From NCBI RefSeq assembly GCF_009755605.1, contig NZ_WPNZ01000006.1, positions 310,001-374,000 of the forward strand: 64,000 bases of DNA. Direction: 5' to 3'. The translations under genes were made by a program, and so were the position numbers. The number at the start of each line of letters is the position of its first letter. The first letter of the stretch is position 1. Below are positions 1 through 9,519 of the stretch, piece by piece. A model generated the notes under the pieces. It had not been told where the DNA came from. It made no database searches and saw nothing but the letters and a program-made list of their open reading frames with translations. The DNA comes from Streptomyces typhae (GTDB lineage Bacteria > Actinomycetota > Actinomycetes > Streptomycetales > Streptomycetaceae).

Positions 1-2108
1 AGGGTGCGCAGGTCGCGTACGTCGCCGACGAAGACGGCGCCGCCGGGCGCGGTGAGCTCCAGGGCCTTGCCGAGGACGTCGAGGAGGTAGTCGGCGCTCG
101 GGAAGTACTGGAGCACGGAGTTGATGACGACGGCGTCGAAGTGGCCGCCGGGCAGCCCGGTGGTGTCGTGCGCGGCCTGGTGCCGCAGGTGGACCCGGCC
201 GCGCAGGCGGGTCCTGGCGGCGATGTCGCGGCGCAGGTCGGCCAGGGCGCGGCCGGAGATGTCGGTGCCCACGTACTCCTCGCAGTGCGGTGCGAGAGCG
301 GCGAGCAGCAGGCCGGTGCCGGTGCCGATCTCCAGGACGCGGCGGGGGCGCAGGTCCCGGACACGGCGCACGGTGGCGTCGCGCCACTCCCTCATGTGGT
401 CGGGCGCGATGGGCCTGCGGTCGGTGTAACTGTCGTACCAGCTGGCGAAGTTCTCGCCGAACGCGGGCCGCGGGGCCGCCCGCCGGGCACCCGTGCCCCG
501 GGCGCCCGCCGCCTCGGCGCTGCCCCCGCCACCGCCCGCGTACTGCGCGTCGAACACCTGCTCCCAGTCCCCCACCTGCCGTGCCGCGGTGCCGTCCGCC
601 GTCGCCGCGTCCGGCTCGCGGCGGAACTCCGGTACGACGTAGGCGACCAGGCGCCGGTCACCCGTCGTGTCCTCGCGGGCGACGACGGCGGCCTGGCGGG
701 CGGCGGGGTGTCCGGTGAGGGCGGCCTCGATCTCGCCCGGCTCGATGCGGAAGCCTCTGATCTTGATCTGCTGGTCGGCGCGGCCGAGGAACTCCAGGTC
801 GCCGTGGTCGGTGCGGCGCACGACGTCACCGCTGCGGTACATGCGGGCGCCGGGCGCGCCGAACGGGTCGGCGAGGAAGCGCTGGGCGGTCAGGTCCGGG
901 CGGCCGAGGTAGCCGCGCGTGACGCCGTCCCCCGCGACGTACAGCTCCCCCGCCGTGCCGGGCGGCACGGGCCGCAGCGCCTCGTCGAGCACGTACAGGG
1001 CCAGGTCCCGGATGCCGGTGCCGACGCGGCTCGGGGCGCCCGGCACCGCGTCCGCGGCGGTGAGCCGGGTCACGGTGGTGTGGACGGTCGTCTCGGTGAT
1101 GCCGTACATGTTCACGAGCACCGGGGCGTCGTCGCGGTGGCGCCCGTACCAGGGGGCCAGCTTGCCGAAGTCGAGTGCCTCGCCCGCGAACACCACCAGG
1201 CGCAGGGCGAGTGCACCGGCGTCCGCGCCGCTCGTCCGGTCGGCTTCGAGGAGCGGGTAGAACGCGGACGGCGTCTGGCTGAGGACGGTGACCCGTTCGG
1301 CGGCGAGCAGCGCCCGGAAGCGCTCGGGCGTCCGGCTCGTCTCGTACGGCACGACGACGAGCCGGCCGCCGTGCAGCAGGGCGCCCCAGATCTCCCACAC
1401 GGACACGTCGAAGGCGTAGGAGTGGAACAGGCTCCACACGTCGTGCTCGTCGAAGGGCAACTCGTGCGCCGTCCCGGTGAACAGCCGGACGACGTTGTGG
1501 TGCGAGACGACCACGCCCTTGGGGCGGCCCGTGGACCCGGAGGTGTAGATGACGTACGCGGCGGTCCCGGGGGTGAGGGGCGCGAGGCGGTCGGCGTCGG
1601 TGGGGTCGGTGTCGGGGCGCACGGCCAGTTCCTCGGCGGTGCCGCGGGCACCGAGCACGAGGCGGGGGACGCCTGCGCCGACGTCCAGCGGGTCCTGGCT
1701 GACGAGGAGCACCGGGCGGGCGTCGGCCAGCGTCCGGTCGACGCGCTCCCGCGGGTGGTCCAGGTCGAGCGGCAGATAGCCGGCGCCGGTCTTCAGGACG
1801 GCGAGGATCGCGACGACGGCGTCCAGCGAGCGCGGCAGGGCGAGCGCGACCAGGCGCTCGGGGCCGGCGCCGCGGGCGAGCAGCGCGTGCGCCAGGCGGT
1901 TGGCGCGGGCGTTGAGGGCGGCGTAGTCGAGATGGTCGCCGCCGAGGCTCAGGGCCGTGCGGTGCGGGTGCCGGGCCACCTGGGCCTGGAAGAGGTCCGT
2001 GAGCACCGCGGCCCGCTCGCGCGGGTCGTGGGCGACGGCCCGCCGCCGGTGGTCAGAGCGTGCGTCCTCCGCTCCCGTGCGAGCGCTGTCCGATCCGGTG
2101 ATAGCCAT
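1..2108 (-). CDS. Nonribosomal peptide synthetase, adenylation domain running into a methyltransferase (3' end outside window)
   Basis: The N-terminal 700 or so residues of an NRPS lie here, and the frame is open at the left edge. The ATG at 2106-2108 follows AAGGGG. Adenylation-domain motifs are visible in order: [10 protein letters not shown] (A3), FDVSVWEIW (A4), [11 protein letters not shown] (A5), YRSGDVVRR (A7) and [13 protein letters not shown] (A8). After AYVVP the chain does not continue to A9/A10. It enters a W-x2-VFD-x2-Y segment and then a SAM-binding motif, [13 protein letters not shown]. That is the layout of adenylation domains interrupted by a methyltransferase, which in known NRPSs methylate the loaded amino acid. 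My rough reading of the binding-pocket residues is D-V-W-S-V-A-M-V-H; I do not assign a substrate from it. There is no N-terminal condensation domain, so this may be a loading module served by the free-standing condensation protein at 9520-10848 (inference). Confidence 0.9.
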   Translation of the reverse strand, partial: MAITGSDSARTGAEDARSDHRRRAVAHDPRERAAVLTDLFQAQVARHPHRTALSLGGDHLDYAALNARANRLAHALLARGAGPERLVALALPRSLDAVVAILAVLKTGAGYLPLDLDHPRERVDRTLADARPVLLVSQDPLDVGAGVPRLVLGARGTAEELAVRPDTDPTDADRLAPLTPGTAAYVIYTSGSTGRPKGVVVSHHNVVRLFTGTAHELPFDEHDVWSLFHSYAFDVSVWEIWGALLHGGRLVVVPYETSRTPERFRALLAAERVTVLSQTPSAFYPLLEADRTSGADAGALALRLVVFAGEALDFGKLAPWYGRHRDDAPVLVNMYGITETTVHTTVTRLTAADAVPGAPSRVGTGIRDLALYVLDEALRPVPPGTAGELYVAGDGVTRGYLGRPDLTAQRFLADPFGAPGARMYRSGDVVRRTDHGDLEFLGRADQQIKIRGFRIEPGEIEAALTGHPAARQAAVVAREDTTGDRRLVAYVVPEFRREPDAATADGTAARQVGDWEQVFDAQYAGGGGGSAEAAGARGTGARRAAPRPAFGENFASWYDSYTDRRPIAPDHMREWRDATVRRVRDLRPRRVLEIGTGTGLLLAALAPHCEEYVGTDISGRALADLRRDIAARTRLRGRVHLRHQAAHDTTGLPGGHFDAVVINSVLQYFPSADYLLDVLGKALELTAPGGAVFVGDVRDLRT

Positions 2109-2208
2109 TGCCCAGCCCCTTGGTCGCTCGCTCGCCGACGCCGTTGCGTTCTGTCGTGTCTGACCGCGCTCGTGCCGTGTGTGCCGTGGGTGTGCCGCCG
2201 GTCGCCGT

Positions 2209-2226
2209 CCGGGCCCGCGGGCCCGG
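2209..2226 (-). terminator. GC-rich hairpin after the amidohydrolase operon
   Basis: A perfect 18-bp palindrome (stem CCGGGCC, loop CGCG) starts 7 bp beyond the stop codon of the amidohydrolase at 2233-3171 and before the NRPS start. It has no T tract, so it is a terminator-like hairpin rather than a classical intrinsic terminator. Confidence 0.45.
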
Positions 2227-2232
2227 GGTGTG

Positions 2233-3171
2233 TCAGACGGGCGGGCGGCTGCCCGGCGCGAGGACGCGCAGGAGGTTCTCGCGCAGCAGCAGCTCCCGGT
2301 CCGTCCTCGACACGCCCGCGAAGACCGTCGGCCCGTCGACGACCTCGGCGATCAGGCCTTTCAGACCGCCGTTCAGCCGGCCGAGCGGCCAGTCCGTACC
2401 GAAGATGATCTTGTGGTTGATGCCCGTCCTGAACAGCCGGTTCAGATGCTCGGGCCACGAGGCGAGGCTCGGGGCGCTGGCGAATCCGCCGGTGTCGACG
2501 TACACGTTGGGCCGGTACGCCGCGAGATAGGCGCTGGTCTCGACGTGGGTGAGCCCGCCGTGGCCGAGGACGAACGGGACGGTGGGGAAGTCCCGTGCCG
2601 CCCGGTCGACGCGCATCGGGTGCGCGGGGTTGTAGTCGAGGCTGCGGGCCGTGGGTCCGGTGTGCACGAACACCGGCAGCGCGCGGGCGGCACAGATCTC
2701 GTAGTACGGGTAGAGGCCGGGGTCCGACGGCGAGTAGCCGCACGGCGGGTACAGCTTCACGCCGTCGAGGCCGTAGGCGTCGACCATGTCCTCGAAGTCC
2801 CGCACGGCCTCGGGCCCGCGCCGCGGGTCCACGCCGATGTACACCCAGAACCGGCCGGGGTGGCGCTGTCTGATGTCGTGGTGCAGCCGTGCCGCCTCCG
2901 CCGGTTCGGCGGTCCCCGCCATCCGCAGGCCGAAGTCGGGCACGAGCAGCACGGCACGCTCGACCCCGGCCGCGTCCATCTCCTCGACCAGGCCGTCGGC
3001 GAGGTGGTCCGCGTGCTGCGCGGCGAGGCCGTCGGCGATCCGCCCCGGCTTCGGGGCGGCGCCCATCGAACCGAGGCGGCACGCCACGTTGCTCGCCACG
3101 TCCTCGACGAAGGCCCGCGGGATGAAGCGGCTCGACGCCACGTGGCAGTGGCCGTCGTACACCCCGGTCAT
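2233..3171 (-). CDS. Amidohydrolase-family TIM-barrel enzyme with intact metal ligands
   Basis: The 312-residue protein belongs to the amidohydrolase_2 superfamily (metal-dependent hydrolases and ACMSD-type decarboxylases). The expected metal and catalytic residues are present: HCH in YDGHCHV near the N-terminus, His in VFVHTG, His in LGHGGLTH and Asp in FGTDWP. The start ATG at 3169-3171 overlaps the stop of the preceding carrier-protein gene (ATGA), so the two are translationally coupled. It is the last gene of a run encoding a carrier protein, a ligase and an aminotransferase, so its substrate may be carrier-bound. Whether it hydrolyses an amide or decarboxylates cannot be read from sequence. 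It is clearly paralogous to the protein at 3413-4411, which has lost the metal ligands. Confidence 0.85.
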   Translation of the reverse strand: MTGVYDGHCHVASSRFIPRAFVEDVASNVACRLGSMGAAPKPGRIADGLAAQHADHLADGLVEEMDAAGVERAVLLVPDFGLRMAGTAEPAEAARLHHDIRQRHPGRFWVYIGVDPRRGPEAVRDFEDMVDAYGLDGVKLYPPCGYSPSDPGLYPYYEICAARALPVFVHTGPTARSLDYNPAHPMRVDRAARDFPTVPFVLGHGGLTHVETSAYLAAYRPNVYVDTGGFASAPSLASWPEHLNRLFRTGINHKIIFGTDWPLGRLNGGLKGLIAEVVDGPTVFAGVSRTDRELLLRENLLRVLAPGSRPPV

Positions 3172-3416
3172 CCGACGCAGTGCTTGATGAGGCCCTGGAT
3201 GCTGACGCCGTGCGTGGGGTCGTAGGTGGCGAAGTCGAACTCGGCGTCCGCCTGTTCCTCCAGGTACGAGATGAGGCCGACGACGGCCATCGAGTCGAGC
3301 AGCCCGGTGTGGCTCAGGTTGGTGCGCGGCCCGATCACCGTCTCCGACTCCCCCTCGATCCACCGCTCGACCCACTCGACGAGCAGCTTCTCCAGCTCCG
3401 CCACATCCGCGCTCAT
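3168..3416 (-). CDS. Acyl/peptidyl carrier protein
   Basis: The 82-residue free-standing carrier protein has GLLDSMAVVGLISYLEE; the Ser of the DS-M motif is the expected 4'-phosphopantetheine attachment site. The gene overlaps both neighbours by ATGA (the upstream amidohydrolase-like gene ends at 3413; the downstream amidohydrolase begins at 3171). It lies between the two amidohydrolase paralogues and downstream of an adenylate-forming ligase, which suggests that an acyl group is loaded onto it and processed while tethered. Partner identities are inferred from operon structure only. Confidence 0.9.
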   Translation of the reverse strand: MSADVAELEKLLVEWVERWIEGESETVIGPRTNLSHTGLLDSMAVVGLISYLEEQADAEFDFATYDPTHGVSIQGLIKHCVG

Positions 3417-4411
3417 GCCCGGCCTCCCCGGTCCGTGATGGTGTTGCTCTTCTTGTCGTCGCGCGCGTTCCCCACCAGGCGGAGGCTGTTGCCGCCCATG
3501 ATCATCCGGCGGTCGGCCTCCTTGATCCCGGCCACCGCGGGCTGCCCCTTGGCGAAGGCGGCGACAAGCCCTGTCAGCGACTCGGAGAGCCGGTACGACG
3601 GCCAGCAGGTGCCGAAGAGGATCTTGTGGCCGAGGCCGAGCCGGAACAGCCGGTTCAGATGGGCCTGCCAGCCGTCCGCCGCGAGGACCGAGTGGAACTG
3701 GCTGATGTCCAGATGGACGTTGGGCCGGTGGGCGCACAGATACGTGGCCTCGTCGACATGGGTGACGCCGCCGTGCCCGAGGATGAAGTTCACCTCGGGG
3801 AAGTCCCTGGCCGCCTCGTCGAGCAGCAGCGGAAGGCCGTACGCGAAGTCGAGCGGCCCCCAGCCGGGCCCGGTGTGGCTCAGCACCGGCAGGCCGTGCG
3901 CGCGGGCCACCTCGAAGTACGGGTAGAGGCGGCGGTCGCTCGGCGAGTAGCCGCACAGCGGGTACAGCTTCAGACCGGCGAAGCCGTACTCGGTGACGCA
4001 CCGCTCGAACAGGTCGATGCCGTCCTGCCCCCCGCGCGGGTCCACTCCCCAGAACACCCGGAAGCGGCCCGGGTGCCGGCGGTTCACCTTGTCCAGGTGT
4101 CCGGCGAGTTCGGGTGGTGTCAGGGCGCAGCGCGCCACGTGCGAGTAGTCGGGGACCACGAGGAACGCCTCGTCGACGCCCGCCTCGTCCAGCTCCGCGA
4201 CGAGCCGGTCCGCGTCGTCGTCCTGGTGCACCGAGAGCACCCGGTCGAGCATCCGCTCGGGCCGCACCGTGTGGCCGTACGCGGTCAGGCGGTGGTGTGC
4301 GTTGGCCGCCTGGTGCTCCAGGAACTCGCGCGGGATGGCGAGTTGGCTGCCGAGCTGGACCTGTGCGTCCACGATCGGGTGCCCGGGAAGCACGGTCCCT
4401 GCGGCGCTCAT
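3413..4411 (-). CDS. Amidohydrolase paralogue lacking the metal ligands (probable pseudoenzyme)
   Basis: The 332-residue protein aligns along its length with the amidohydrolase at 2233-3171: LSHTGPG matches VHTGPT, LGHGGVTH matches LGHGGLTH, and the C-terminal FGT-x-WP is shared. The N-terminal HxH is replaced by DAQVQ, and the Asp of FGTDWP is Cys (FGTCWP). Loss of both the HxH pair and the Asp argues against the usual metal-dependent chemistry. It may be a structural or carrier-binding partner of the intact paralogue (inference). Start and stop overlap the neighbouring ligase and carrier-protein genes (ATGA at both ends), so all are co-expressed. Confidence 0.8.
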   Translation of the reverse strand: MSAAGTVLPGHPIVDAQVQLGSQLAIPREFLEHQAANAHHRLTAYGHTVRPERMLDRVLSVHQDDDADRLVAELDEAGVDEAFLVVPDYSHVARCALTPPELAGHLDKVNRRHPGRFRVFWGVDPRGGQDGIDLFERCVTEYGFAGLKLYPLCGYSPSDRRLYPYFEVARAHGLPVLSHTGPGWGPLDFAYGLPLLLDEAARDFPEVNFILGHGGVTHVDEATYLCAHRPNVHLDISQFHSVLAADGWQAHLNRLFRLGLGHKILFGTCWPSYRLSESLTGLVAAFAKGQPAVAGIKEADRRMIMGGNSLRLVGNARDDKKSNTITDRGGRA

Positions 4412-5940
4412 CGGGTGCCTGCCGCCCCGGCGGCGGCGTCCGGGTCCGGGTTCCGGTCCGTGGCCGCCGCGATCCGCTCCGCGAAGTGCTCCGCCGCCCG
4501 TGCCCGGCTCAGCTTCATGTTGGCCGTCATGAAGGCCGGGTCGGCCCGCAGCGGCGTGGCGGAGAAGACCAGGGACATCACCCGCTCATGGGCGTCGAGC
4601 GCCGCGTTGACCTCGTCGATCCGCTTCTCTATGCGGGCGCGCAGCGCGGCGTCGTCGGGGTCGGACGGGGTGACGAGGGCGCCGAGCCGGTTCGACTGGG
4701 GCGTCGGCACCACGACGATCTCCGTGATGCCCTCGACACCGGCGAACGCGGCCTCGATCTCGGCCGGGTGCACCTTGCGTCCGCTGCCGAGCGCGATGAC
4801 GTCCTTCTTGCGCCCGATCAGGGTGAGGAAGCCGTCCTCGTCCAGGCGGCCGTAGTCGCCGGTGAGGATGGAGCCGTCGGGGCGGAAGACGTCCGCGGCG
4901 GACGGATCGCCGTCGGTGTCGAAGTAGCCGCGGCCGAGCGGCGCGTCCCGGGTGATGATCACCTCGCCGTCGTCGAGGAACGTCACGGACTCCGGGTCCA
5001 TCAACTGCCCCACGGTGCCCACGCGGTGGCGGTCGGGCGTGTTCCAGGCGACCATGCCGGTCTCGGTCAGGCCGTAGGCCTCCAGGAGCGCCACGTCGCG
5101 GCTCCAGTACCCGTCCAGGGTCTCGCGGCGGATCGGCGCCATGCCGGTGATCATGAAACGGATGCGGCCGCCCAGGAAGTCGGCGAGCGAGGCGTCGCCG
5201 CCGGACTTCACATACAGCTGGAGCGCGGTGTCGTAGAAGACGGGCGGGCCGATGAGGAAGGTCGGGCTCTCCTTCCGGACCGCCTGGAAGACCCGCTGAT
5301 AGGGCGCGAGCACGAGGTCCGCGCCCAGCCACAGGCAGAGGTAGACCGACAGGCGCTGCTGGTTGTTGGCCAGCGGCAGGAAGATCAGGTGCCGGTCGCG
5401 CTCGGTCATGCCGAAGGCGTCGATGAAGCGGTTGATGACGTACTCGGTGCCCTTGACGCTGATCTCCACGCCCTTGAGCCGCCCGGAGGTGCCCGAGGAG
5501 TAGACCAGGCTGTGCACGTCGTCGACGTCGATCACCACGGCGCCGGGGGCCGCGGCGCCCGGTGCGGGGGCGCCGCCGGGGCGGACGACGGCGGGCGTGT
5601 CGGCGGGCACGGGCTCGTCCGCGATCAGCAGGGCGAGGCGGTGCTCGGCGATGAACGCGCGCGGGTCGTCGATCTCGGTGGCGTCCCCGAACGCCTTGAG
5701 CCGGGCGCCGGTGGCGAGGGCGGCGAGGTCCCAGGAGAGCCAGTCGAGGCTGTTGCCCGCGCGGATCCCGATCACGTGGCCGGGGCGCACGCCGGCCGCC
5801 GTGAGCTGGTCGGCCCGGGTGCGGGCGAGCGCGGTCAGCTCGGCCTGGGTCGTCTCGCGCCGCTTGCCGGAGATGTCGACGTCGACGACGCGGGCGGTCG
5901 TGTGGTGGCTGGAGCGGTCCAGGAGGCCTGCGAGGTTCAT
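4408..5940 (-). CDS. Adenylate-forming acyl ligase (AMP-binding)
   Basis: The 510-residue ANL-superfamily enzyme has YSSGTSGRLKGVEIS (P-loop with its Lys), EAYGLTETG, LTGDYGRLDEDG, GRKKDVIALGSGRKVHPAEIE and a C-terminal Lys in TANMKLSR. All catalytic motifs are intact. By family it activates a carboxylic acid as the acyl-AMP and transfers it to a thiol; here the nearby carrier protein at 3168-3416 is a likelier acceptor than CoA, by operon context. The start ATG at 5938-5940 is 2 bp from the stop of the aminotransferase gene, and the gene overlaps the next one by ATGA. The acyl substrate is unknown. Confidence 0.88.
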   Translation of the reverse strand: MNLAGLLDRSSHHTTARVVDVDISGKRRETTQAELTALARTRADQLTAAGVRPGHVIGIRAGNSLDWLSWDLAALATGARLKAFGDATEIDDPRAFIAEHRLALLIADEPVPADTPAVVRPGGAPAPGAAAPGAVVIDVDDVHSLVYSSGTSGRLKGVEISVKGTEYVINRFIDAFGMTERDRHLIFLPLANNQQRLSVYLCLWLGADLVLAPYQRVFQAVRKESPTFLIGPPVFYDTALQLYVKSGGDASLADFLGGRIRFMITGMAPIRRETLDGYWSRDVALLEAYGLTETGMVAWNTPDRHRVGTVGQLMDPESVTFLDDGEVIITRDAPLGRGYFDTDGDPSAADVFRPDGSILTGDYGRLDEDGFLTLIGRKKDVIALGSGRKVHPAEIEAAFAGVEGITEIVVVPTPQSNRLGALVTPSDPDDAALRARIEKRIDEVNAALDAHERVMSLVFSATPLRADPAFMTANMKLSRARAAEHFAERIAAATDRNPDPDAAAGAAGTR

Positions 5941-5942
5941 GC

Positions 5943-7670
5943 TCACGTGTCGGCCGACTTCCTTCCTTGGGCGGCCAGTTCGGCCGTGAGTGCGGTGATC
6001 AGTGCGTCGAGTCCGGAGCCCGCGAGGAACCCGATCCGGCCGCCGAGCAGGTCTTCGTACGATCCGCTGTCGGTGTCCCAGGTGACGCGCGCGTCGAGCC
6101 GGCTGCCGCCCGGCGCGGCCGTGACGGTGGCCCGGCGTTCGAGGGTGTGCCACAGCCAGTCCGCCTCGGCGCTCGCGCGCACGCCGTCGTCGAGGAGTTC
6201 GGTCCGGTCCGCCCAGACCACGGCGTCGCCGCCGAGCCGACCGGCGAACTCCGGTGCGCGGCCCGCCGCGGCCGGGGAGCCGCTGTCGGCCGCGAAGGGG
6301 TCGAGGAGCCGGGGCCGGGAGTGCAGGAGCTCCAGGACGTCGGCGGGCGGGTACGGCAGCAGCACGGTCCGCGTCACCGGTGACAGTTCTGCCGCGGGGA
6401 GGCCTTCGGCGGAGGCGGGCGCGGACGCGGTCCCGGTGCCGTCGGCCTCCGCGAGGATGCCTTCGAGCACCGAGAGCCCCTGGTCCAGGTCGGCCTCGGA
6501 GATCACCATGGGCGGCTGCACCCGCAGCACGTTCGCGTGGTAGAGCGAGTACGTGGAGGTGACGCCCTCTTCGAGGAGGCGGCCGAGGACGAACCCGGCG
6601 GTGGCGCCGTCGGTGAACTCCAGGCCGTGCATCATGCCGAGGCCGCGGTGTTCGGCGACGATGCCGCAGTGGCGCTCGGCGGCGGCGCTCAGGCGTTCGT
6701 CGATGGTGCGGGCCCGCTCCTTCACGCCGGTGAGGAAGGCCTCGTCGGAGGCGATGGCGATGCTCTCCAGGCCGACCCGGCACGACAGCGGGTTGCCGCC
6801 CAGGCTGGAGCCGAAGGTGGAGGGCAGCACCCGCAGGACCTCCCACACCTCCTTGGTGCCGAGGACCGCCGACAGGGGCAGCACGCCGCCGCCGAAGGCC
6901 TTGCCCACGCACACCAGGTCCGGGGTGACGCCGAACTGCTCGTACGCGAAGAAGGTGCCGCAGCGGCCGAACGCCGTCTGCATCTCGTCGAGGACGAGCA
7001 GCGCGCCCGCCTCGGTGCACAGCCTGCGCACCTCCTGGAGGTAGCCGGGCGGCGGCACGATCACCCCGGCCTCCGCCTGCACGGGTTCGAGGAGCACGGC
7101 GGCGACGGTGTCGTCGAGTGCCGCGGCGAGCTCGTCGAGGTCGCCGAAGTCGACCTGCCGGAAGTGCTCCATGAACGGGCCGAGCAGCTCCCGGTGTTCG
7201 GGCCGGTCGGAGGCGCTGAGCGTGGCGAAGGTCTTGCCGTGGAAGCAGCCGCGGGCGCTGATGACGCCGGGGCGGCCGGTCGCGGCGCGGGCCAGCTTGA
7301 GGGCGTTGTCGATGGTCTCGCCGCCGCCGTTGGCGAGGTAGGAGTACGGCAGGCGCTGGCCGGTGGCCTCCGCGAGGCGGGCGGAGAGCCGGATCTGCAC
7401 CTCCTCGAACATGATCTTCGTGCTGTTCAGTACGCCGGTGTCGAGCTGTTCGCGCACGGCGGCGACGACGCGGGGGTGGGAGTAGCCGAAGGACTGGTTG
7501 CCGTACTGGTCGAACAGGGCGAGGTAGGGCGTTCCCCGCTCGTCGTCGACGACGCGGCTGCCCTTCCCCTCGCCCTGGACGCCGCAGCCCATGACGAAGG
7601 CCATTTTCGCGTAGGCGGGATGATTGTGGGCCGCCTTGGTCTCAGCCAGCTGCTGGCGCCGTGTCCGCAT
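5943..7670 (-). CDS. Class III aminotransferase fused to a C-terminal SRPBCC-like domain
   Basis: The 575-residue protein is in two parts. Residues about 1-430 are a PLP-dependent class III aminotransferase (LANGGGETIDNALKLAR, VLDEMQTAFGRCG, and the PLP Lys in VCVGKAFGGG). A Gly/Ala-rich linker then leads to about 130 residues (from SPVTRTVLLPYPPADVLELL onwards) that read like a SRPBCC/START-type ligand-binding domain. The ATG at 7668-7670 has AAGGAGG at ideal spacing and lies inside the end of the preceding GNAT gene. Class III enzymes aminate aldehydes or ketones; with a ligase and carrier protein downstream it may place an amine on a tethered acyl chain. The SRPBCC call is by pattern only and is less certain than the aminotransferase. 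Confidence 0.85.
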   Translation of the reverse strand: MRTRRQQLAETKAAHNHPAYAKMAFVMGCGVQGEGKGSRVVDDERGTPYLALFDQYGNQSFGYSHPRVVAAVREQLDTGVLNSTKIMFEEVQIRLSARLAEATGQRLPYSYLANGGGETIDNALKLARAATGRPGVISARGCFHGKTFATLSASDRPEHRELLGPFMEHFRQVDFGDLDELAAALDDTVAAVLLEPVQAEAGVIVPPPGYLQEVRRLCTEAGALLVLDEMQTAFGRCGTFFAYEQFGVTPDLVCVGKAFGGGVLPLSAVLGTKEVWEVLRVLPSTFGSSLGGNPLSCRVGLESIAIASDEAFLTGVKERARTIDERLSAAAERHCGIVAEHRGLGMMHGLEFTDGATAGFVLGRLLEEGVTSTYSLYHANVLRVQPPMVISEADLDQGLSVLEGILAEADGTGTASAPASAEGLPAAELSPVTRTVLLPYPPADVLELLHSRPRLLDPFAADSGSPAAAGRAPEFAGRLGGDAVVWADRTELLDDGVRASAEADWLWHTLERRATVTAAPGGSRLDARVTWDTDSGSYEDLLGGRIGFLAGSGLDALITALTAELAAQGRKSADT

Positions 7671-8298
7671 TCTCCGCCTCCTTGGCCGTGTAGCTGTCGT
7701 AGTCGCCGAAGAAGTACTGGAGCAGCCTGCTCTTCCGGCCTTCCTCCGTGCGGGCCCTGCGCACCGCTTCGGTGACGTCGAGCGCGGCGACGAGGCTGAG
7801 CGGCGCACCTTTGAACCGGGTGTCCTCGTACGGTTCGTGCAGGGCGAAGAAGCCGATTTCCTTGTAGAAACTGCGCAGCCCTTCGGAGTCGTCCACGAAG
7901 AAGTCCCCGAGTATGTGCGTCATGTCGTGCTCGCGGGCGCTGTGGATGACGGCCTCGCGCATCAGTGCCATGCCGATCTCGCGGTGGCGCATGGACGGCA
8001 GGGTCATCAAGTGCCCGAATTCCACGAGGCGGTTGCCCGCGCGCAGTTCCGAGATGTCCACGGTGTCGTCGCAGGGAAGTCCGGCCGCGGAGTCCGGCAC
8101 CACCTTGACCGTTCCCGCGGCCGTGCCGTCGACATATCCGAGGATGTACTCGGCGTGCGCGTCGAACCGGTCGAACGTCGCCGCCGTGTCGCCTGCGTCG
8201 GCGAGACGGCCCTGGTCCGCGACGTAGACGGCCTCACGAAGCCGCAGCACATCGGCGTGTTCGGCCTCGGTGCGCGCCACTGCGAAGGTCAGCTCCAC
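7642..8298 (-). CDS. GNAT-fold N-acyltransferase
   Basis: The 218-residue protein has N-terminal LRLREAVYVADQGRL, a central LVEFGHLMTLPSMRHREIGMAL acyl-donor-binding segment and ILGDFFVDDSEGLRSFYKEIGF. This pattern recalls GNAT-fold acyltransferases related to acyl-homoserine-lactone and N-acyl-amino-acid synthases, which take acyl chains from carrier proteins. The start is GTG at 8296-8298 preceded by GAGAGGAG. The end overlaps the aminotransferase gene by 29 bp. In context it may acylate an amine made by that aminotransferase (inference). A generic acetyltransferase is the alternative. Confidence 0.75.
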   Translation of the reverse strand: MELTFAVARTEAEHADVLRLREAVYVADQGRLADAGDTAATFDRFDAHAEYILGYVDGTAAGTVKVVPDSAAGLPCDDTVDISELRAGNRLVEFGHLMTLPSMRHREIGMALMREAVIHSAREHDMTHILGDFFVDDSEGLRSFYKEIGFFALHEPYEDTRFKGAPLSLVAALDVTEAVRRARTEEGRKSRLLQYFFGDYDSYTAKEAENADTAPAAG

Positions 8299-8388
8299 CT
8301 ACTGCTCCTCTCACGGGACGGACGGTTCACCGGACAGGCGGTGCTCCGAAAGGACGGTGCTTCGGACGGGCGGCGCTCCGGCGCCCGC

Positions 8389-9342
8389 TCACTTGCGGAG
8401 CAGCTTTCCGAAGTATTCGAGATAGCCGCGGTTGTAGTAGCGGATGCGACCGCGCACCTCGCCGTGCAGATCGGGCAGCCGCTCCAGCGGCAGATTCGGC
8501 ATCAGATGGTGCTCGACATGGTAATTGTTGCCGTTCGTGAACCACGTCAGGACGCGATTGGAGCGGATCGTACGGGTATTGGCGAACGGGTCCCGGTCCA
8601 ATACCTCGCAGCCGAAGTGCTCGGGGAGTTCGATGAGGGCGTGCACGGGTCCCGCAACAAGCACCAGCGGAATCAGCCATACCCACAGAACGACCGCCGA
8701 ACCCAGTGCGAAGGATATTCCGGTGAGCGCGAGCACGGCGGCCAACGCGATGAAATGGTCCCGCCGGATACGGCGTGACACCCGGACGCTCTCCCCCTCG
8801 AATTCCCGGCCGAGCAGCGACCGCCCGAGATTCTGCAGGAACAGCCAGTAGTGGTGGGCCATGGTGAATCTCACGGTCCAGTCCACCGCCGTGCCGAACG
8901 TCGACTTCTCCCTGTCGCCGTACTGGTCCCCGTAGTCGAAGAACTCCCGGTTCTCCGGCGTGCCGAGATCGCGGTGGTGGCGCATGTGCGCCGCTTTGTA
9001 GGCCGCGAAGGAGATCAGCATCGGAATTCCGAGGACGACGCCGGTGACGGTGTTCGCCCTGCGGCTGCGGTACGCGAGATTGTGGAGCGTCTCGTGCTGG
9101 AGTTCCGCGGCGTGCGCGAGCATGCATCCGATGAGGACGACACCGGTGATCCGGCACCACAGGACCGGTTGCAGGACAACGACGACTCCGACCGCGGTGA
9201 GGACCGCGCAGAGGGCGAATTTGAGGGTGAACACCCACCCGCGGGGCTCCGTGCGCAGGTGTTTCAGTGACGCTCTGAGAGCGGTGGCCTCCTGAGGATT
9301 CCGTACGGCCGGGTCGACGGCATCGCCCGCGGTCAGATCCAT
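8389..9342 (-). CDS. Membrane fatty-acid desaturase/hydroxylase family protein
   Basis: The 317-residue integral membrane di-iron protein has the three histidine boxes of the family: HETLH, HMRHH and HVEHH. Hydrophobic segments precede box 1 and lie between boxes 2 and 3. The ATG at 9340-9342 follows GAGGGAA. Family members desaturate or hydroxylate acyl lipids, or polar head groups in some cases. Clustered with ligase, carrier-protein and GNAT genes, it probably introduces a double bond or hydroxyl into the acyl moiety of the product. The regiochemistry cannot be predicted. Confidence 0.88.
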   Translation of the reverse strand: MDLTAGDAVDPAVRNPQEATALRASLKHLRTEPRGWVFTLKFALCAVLTAVGVVVVLQPVLWCRITGVVLIGCMLAHAAELQHETLHNLAYRSRRANTVTGVVLGIPMLISFAAYKAAHMRHHRDLGTPENREFFDYGDQYGDREKSTFGTAVDWTVRFTMAHHYWLFLQNLGRSLLGREFEGESVRVSRRIRRDHFIALAAVLALTGISFALGSAVVLWVWLIPLVLVAGPVHALIELPEHFGCEVLDRDPFANTRTIRSNRVLTWFTNGNNYHVEHHLMPNLPLERLPDLHGEVRGRIRYYNRGYLEYFGKLLRK

Positions 9343-9519
9343 CGTGTTCCCTCGATTTCGCAGTAGCTTTCCCGGTGACCGTGCGACACCGCGCGCGGGC
9401 GCACGGCATGACGGAACCCGGCCATCGTGGCCTGGGCACGGCGCGGCACGGCATTGCGACGGCACACACGTGGCCCGGCAGGGTCCGCCGGGTGTGCCGC
9501 TCGGTTCGGTGCGGGTCGG

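Noticed and set aside
141..2408. A long plus-strand open frame opposite the NRPS
   Set aside because: Translation is Ala/Gly/Arg/Val-rich without motifs, and the minus strand carries clear adenylation-domain motifs. It is an effect of G+C-rich codon use.
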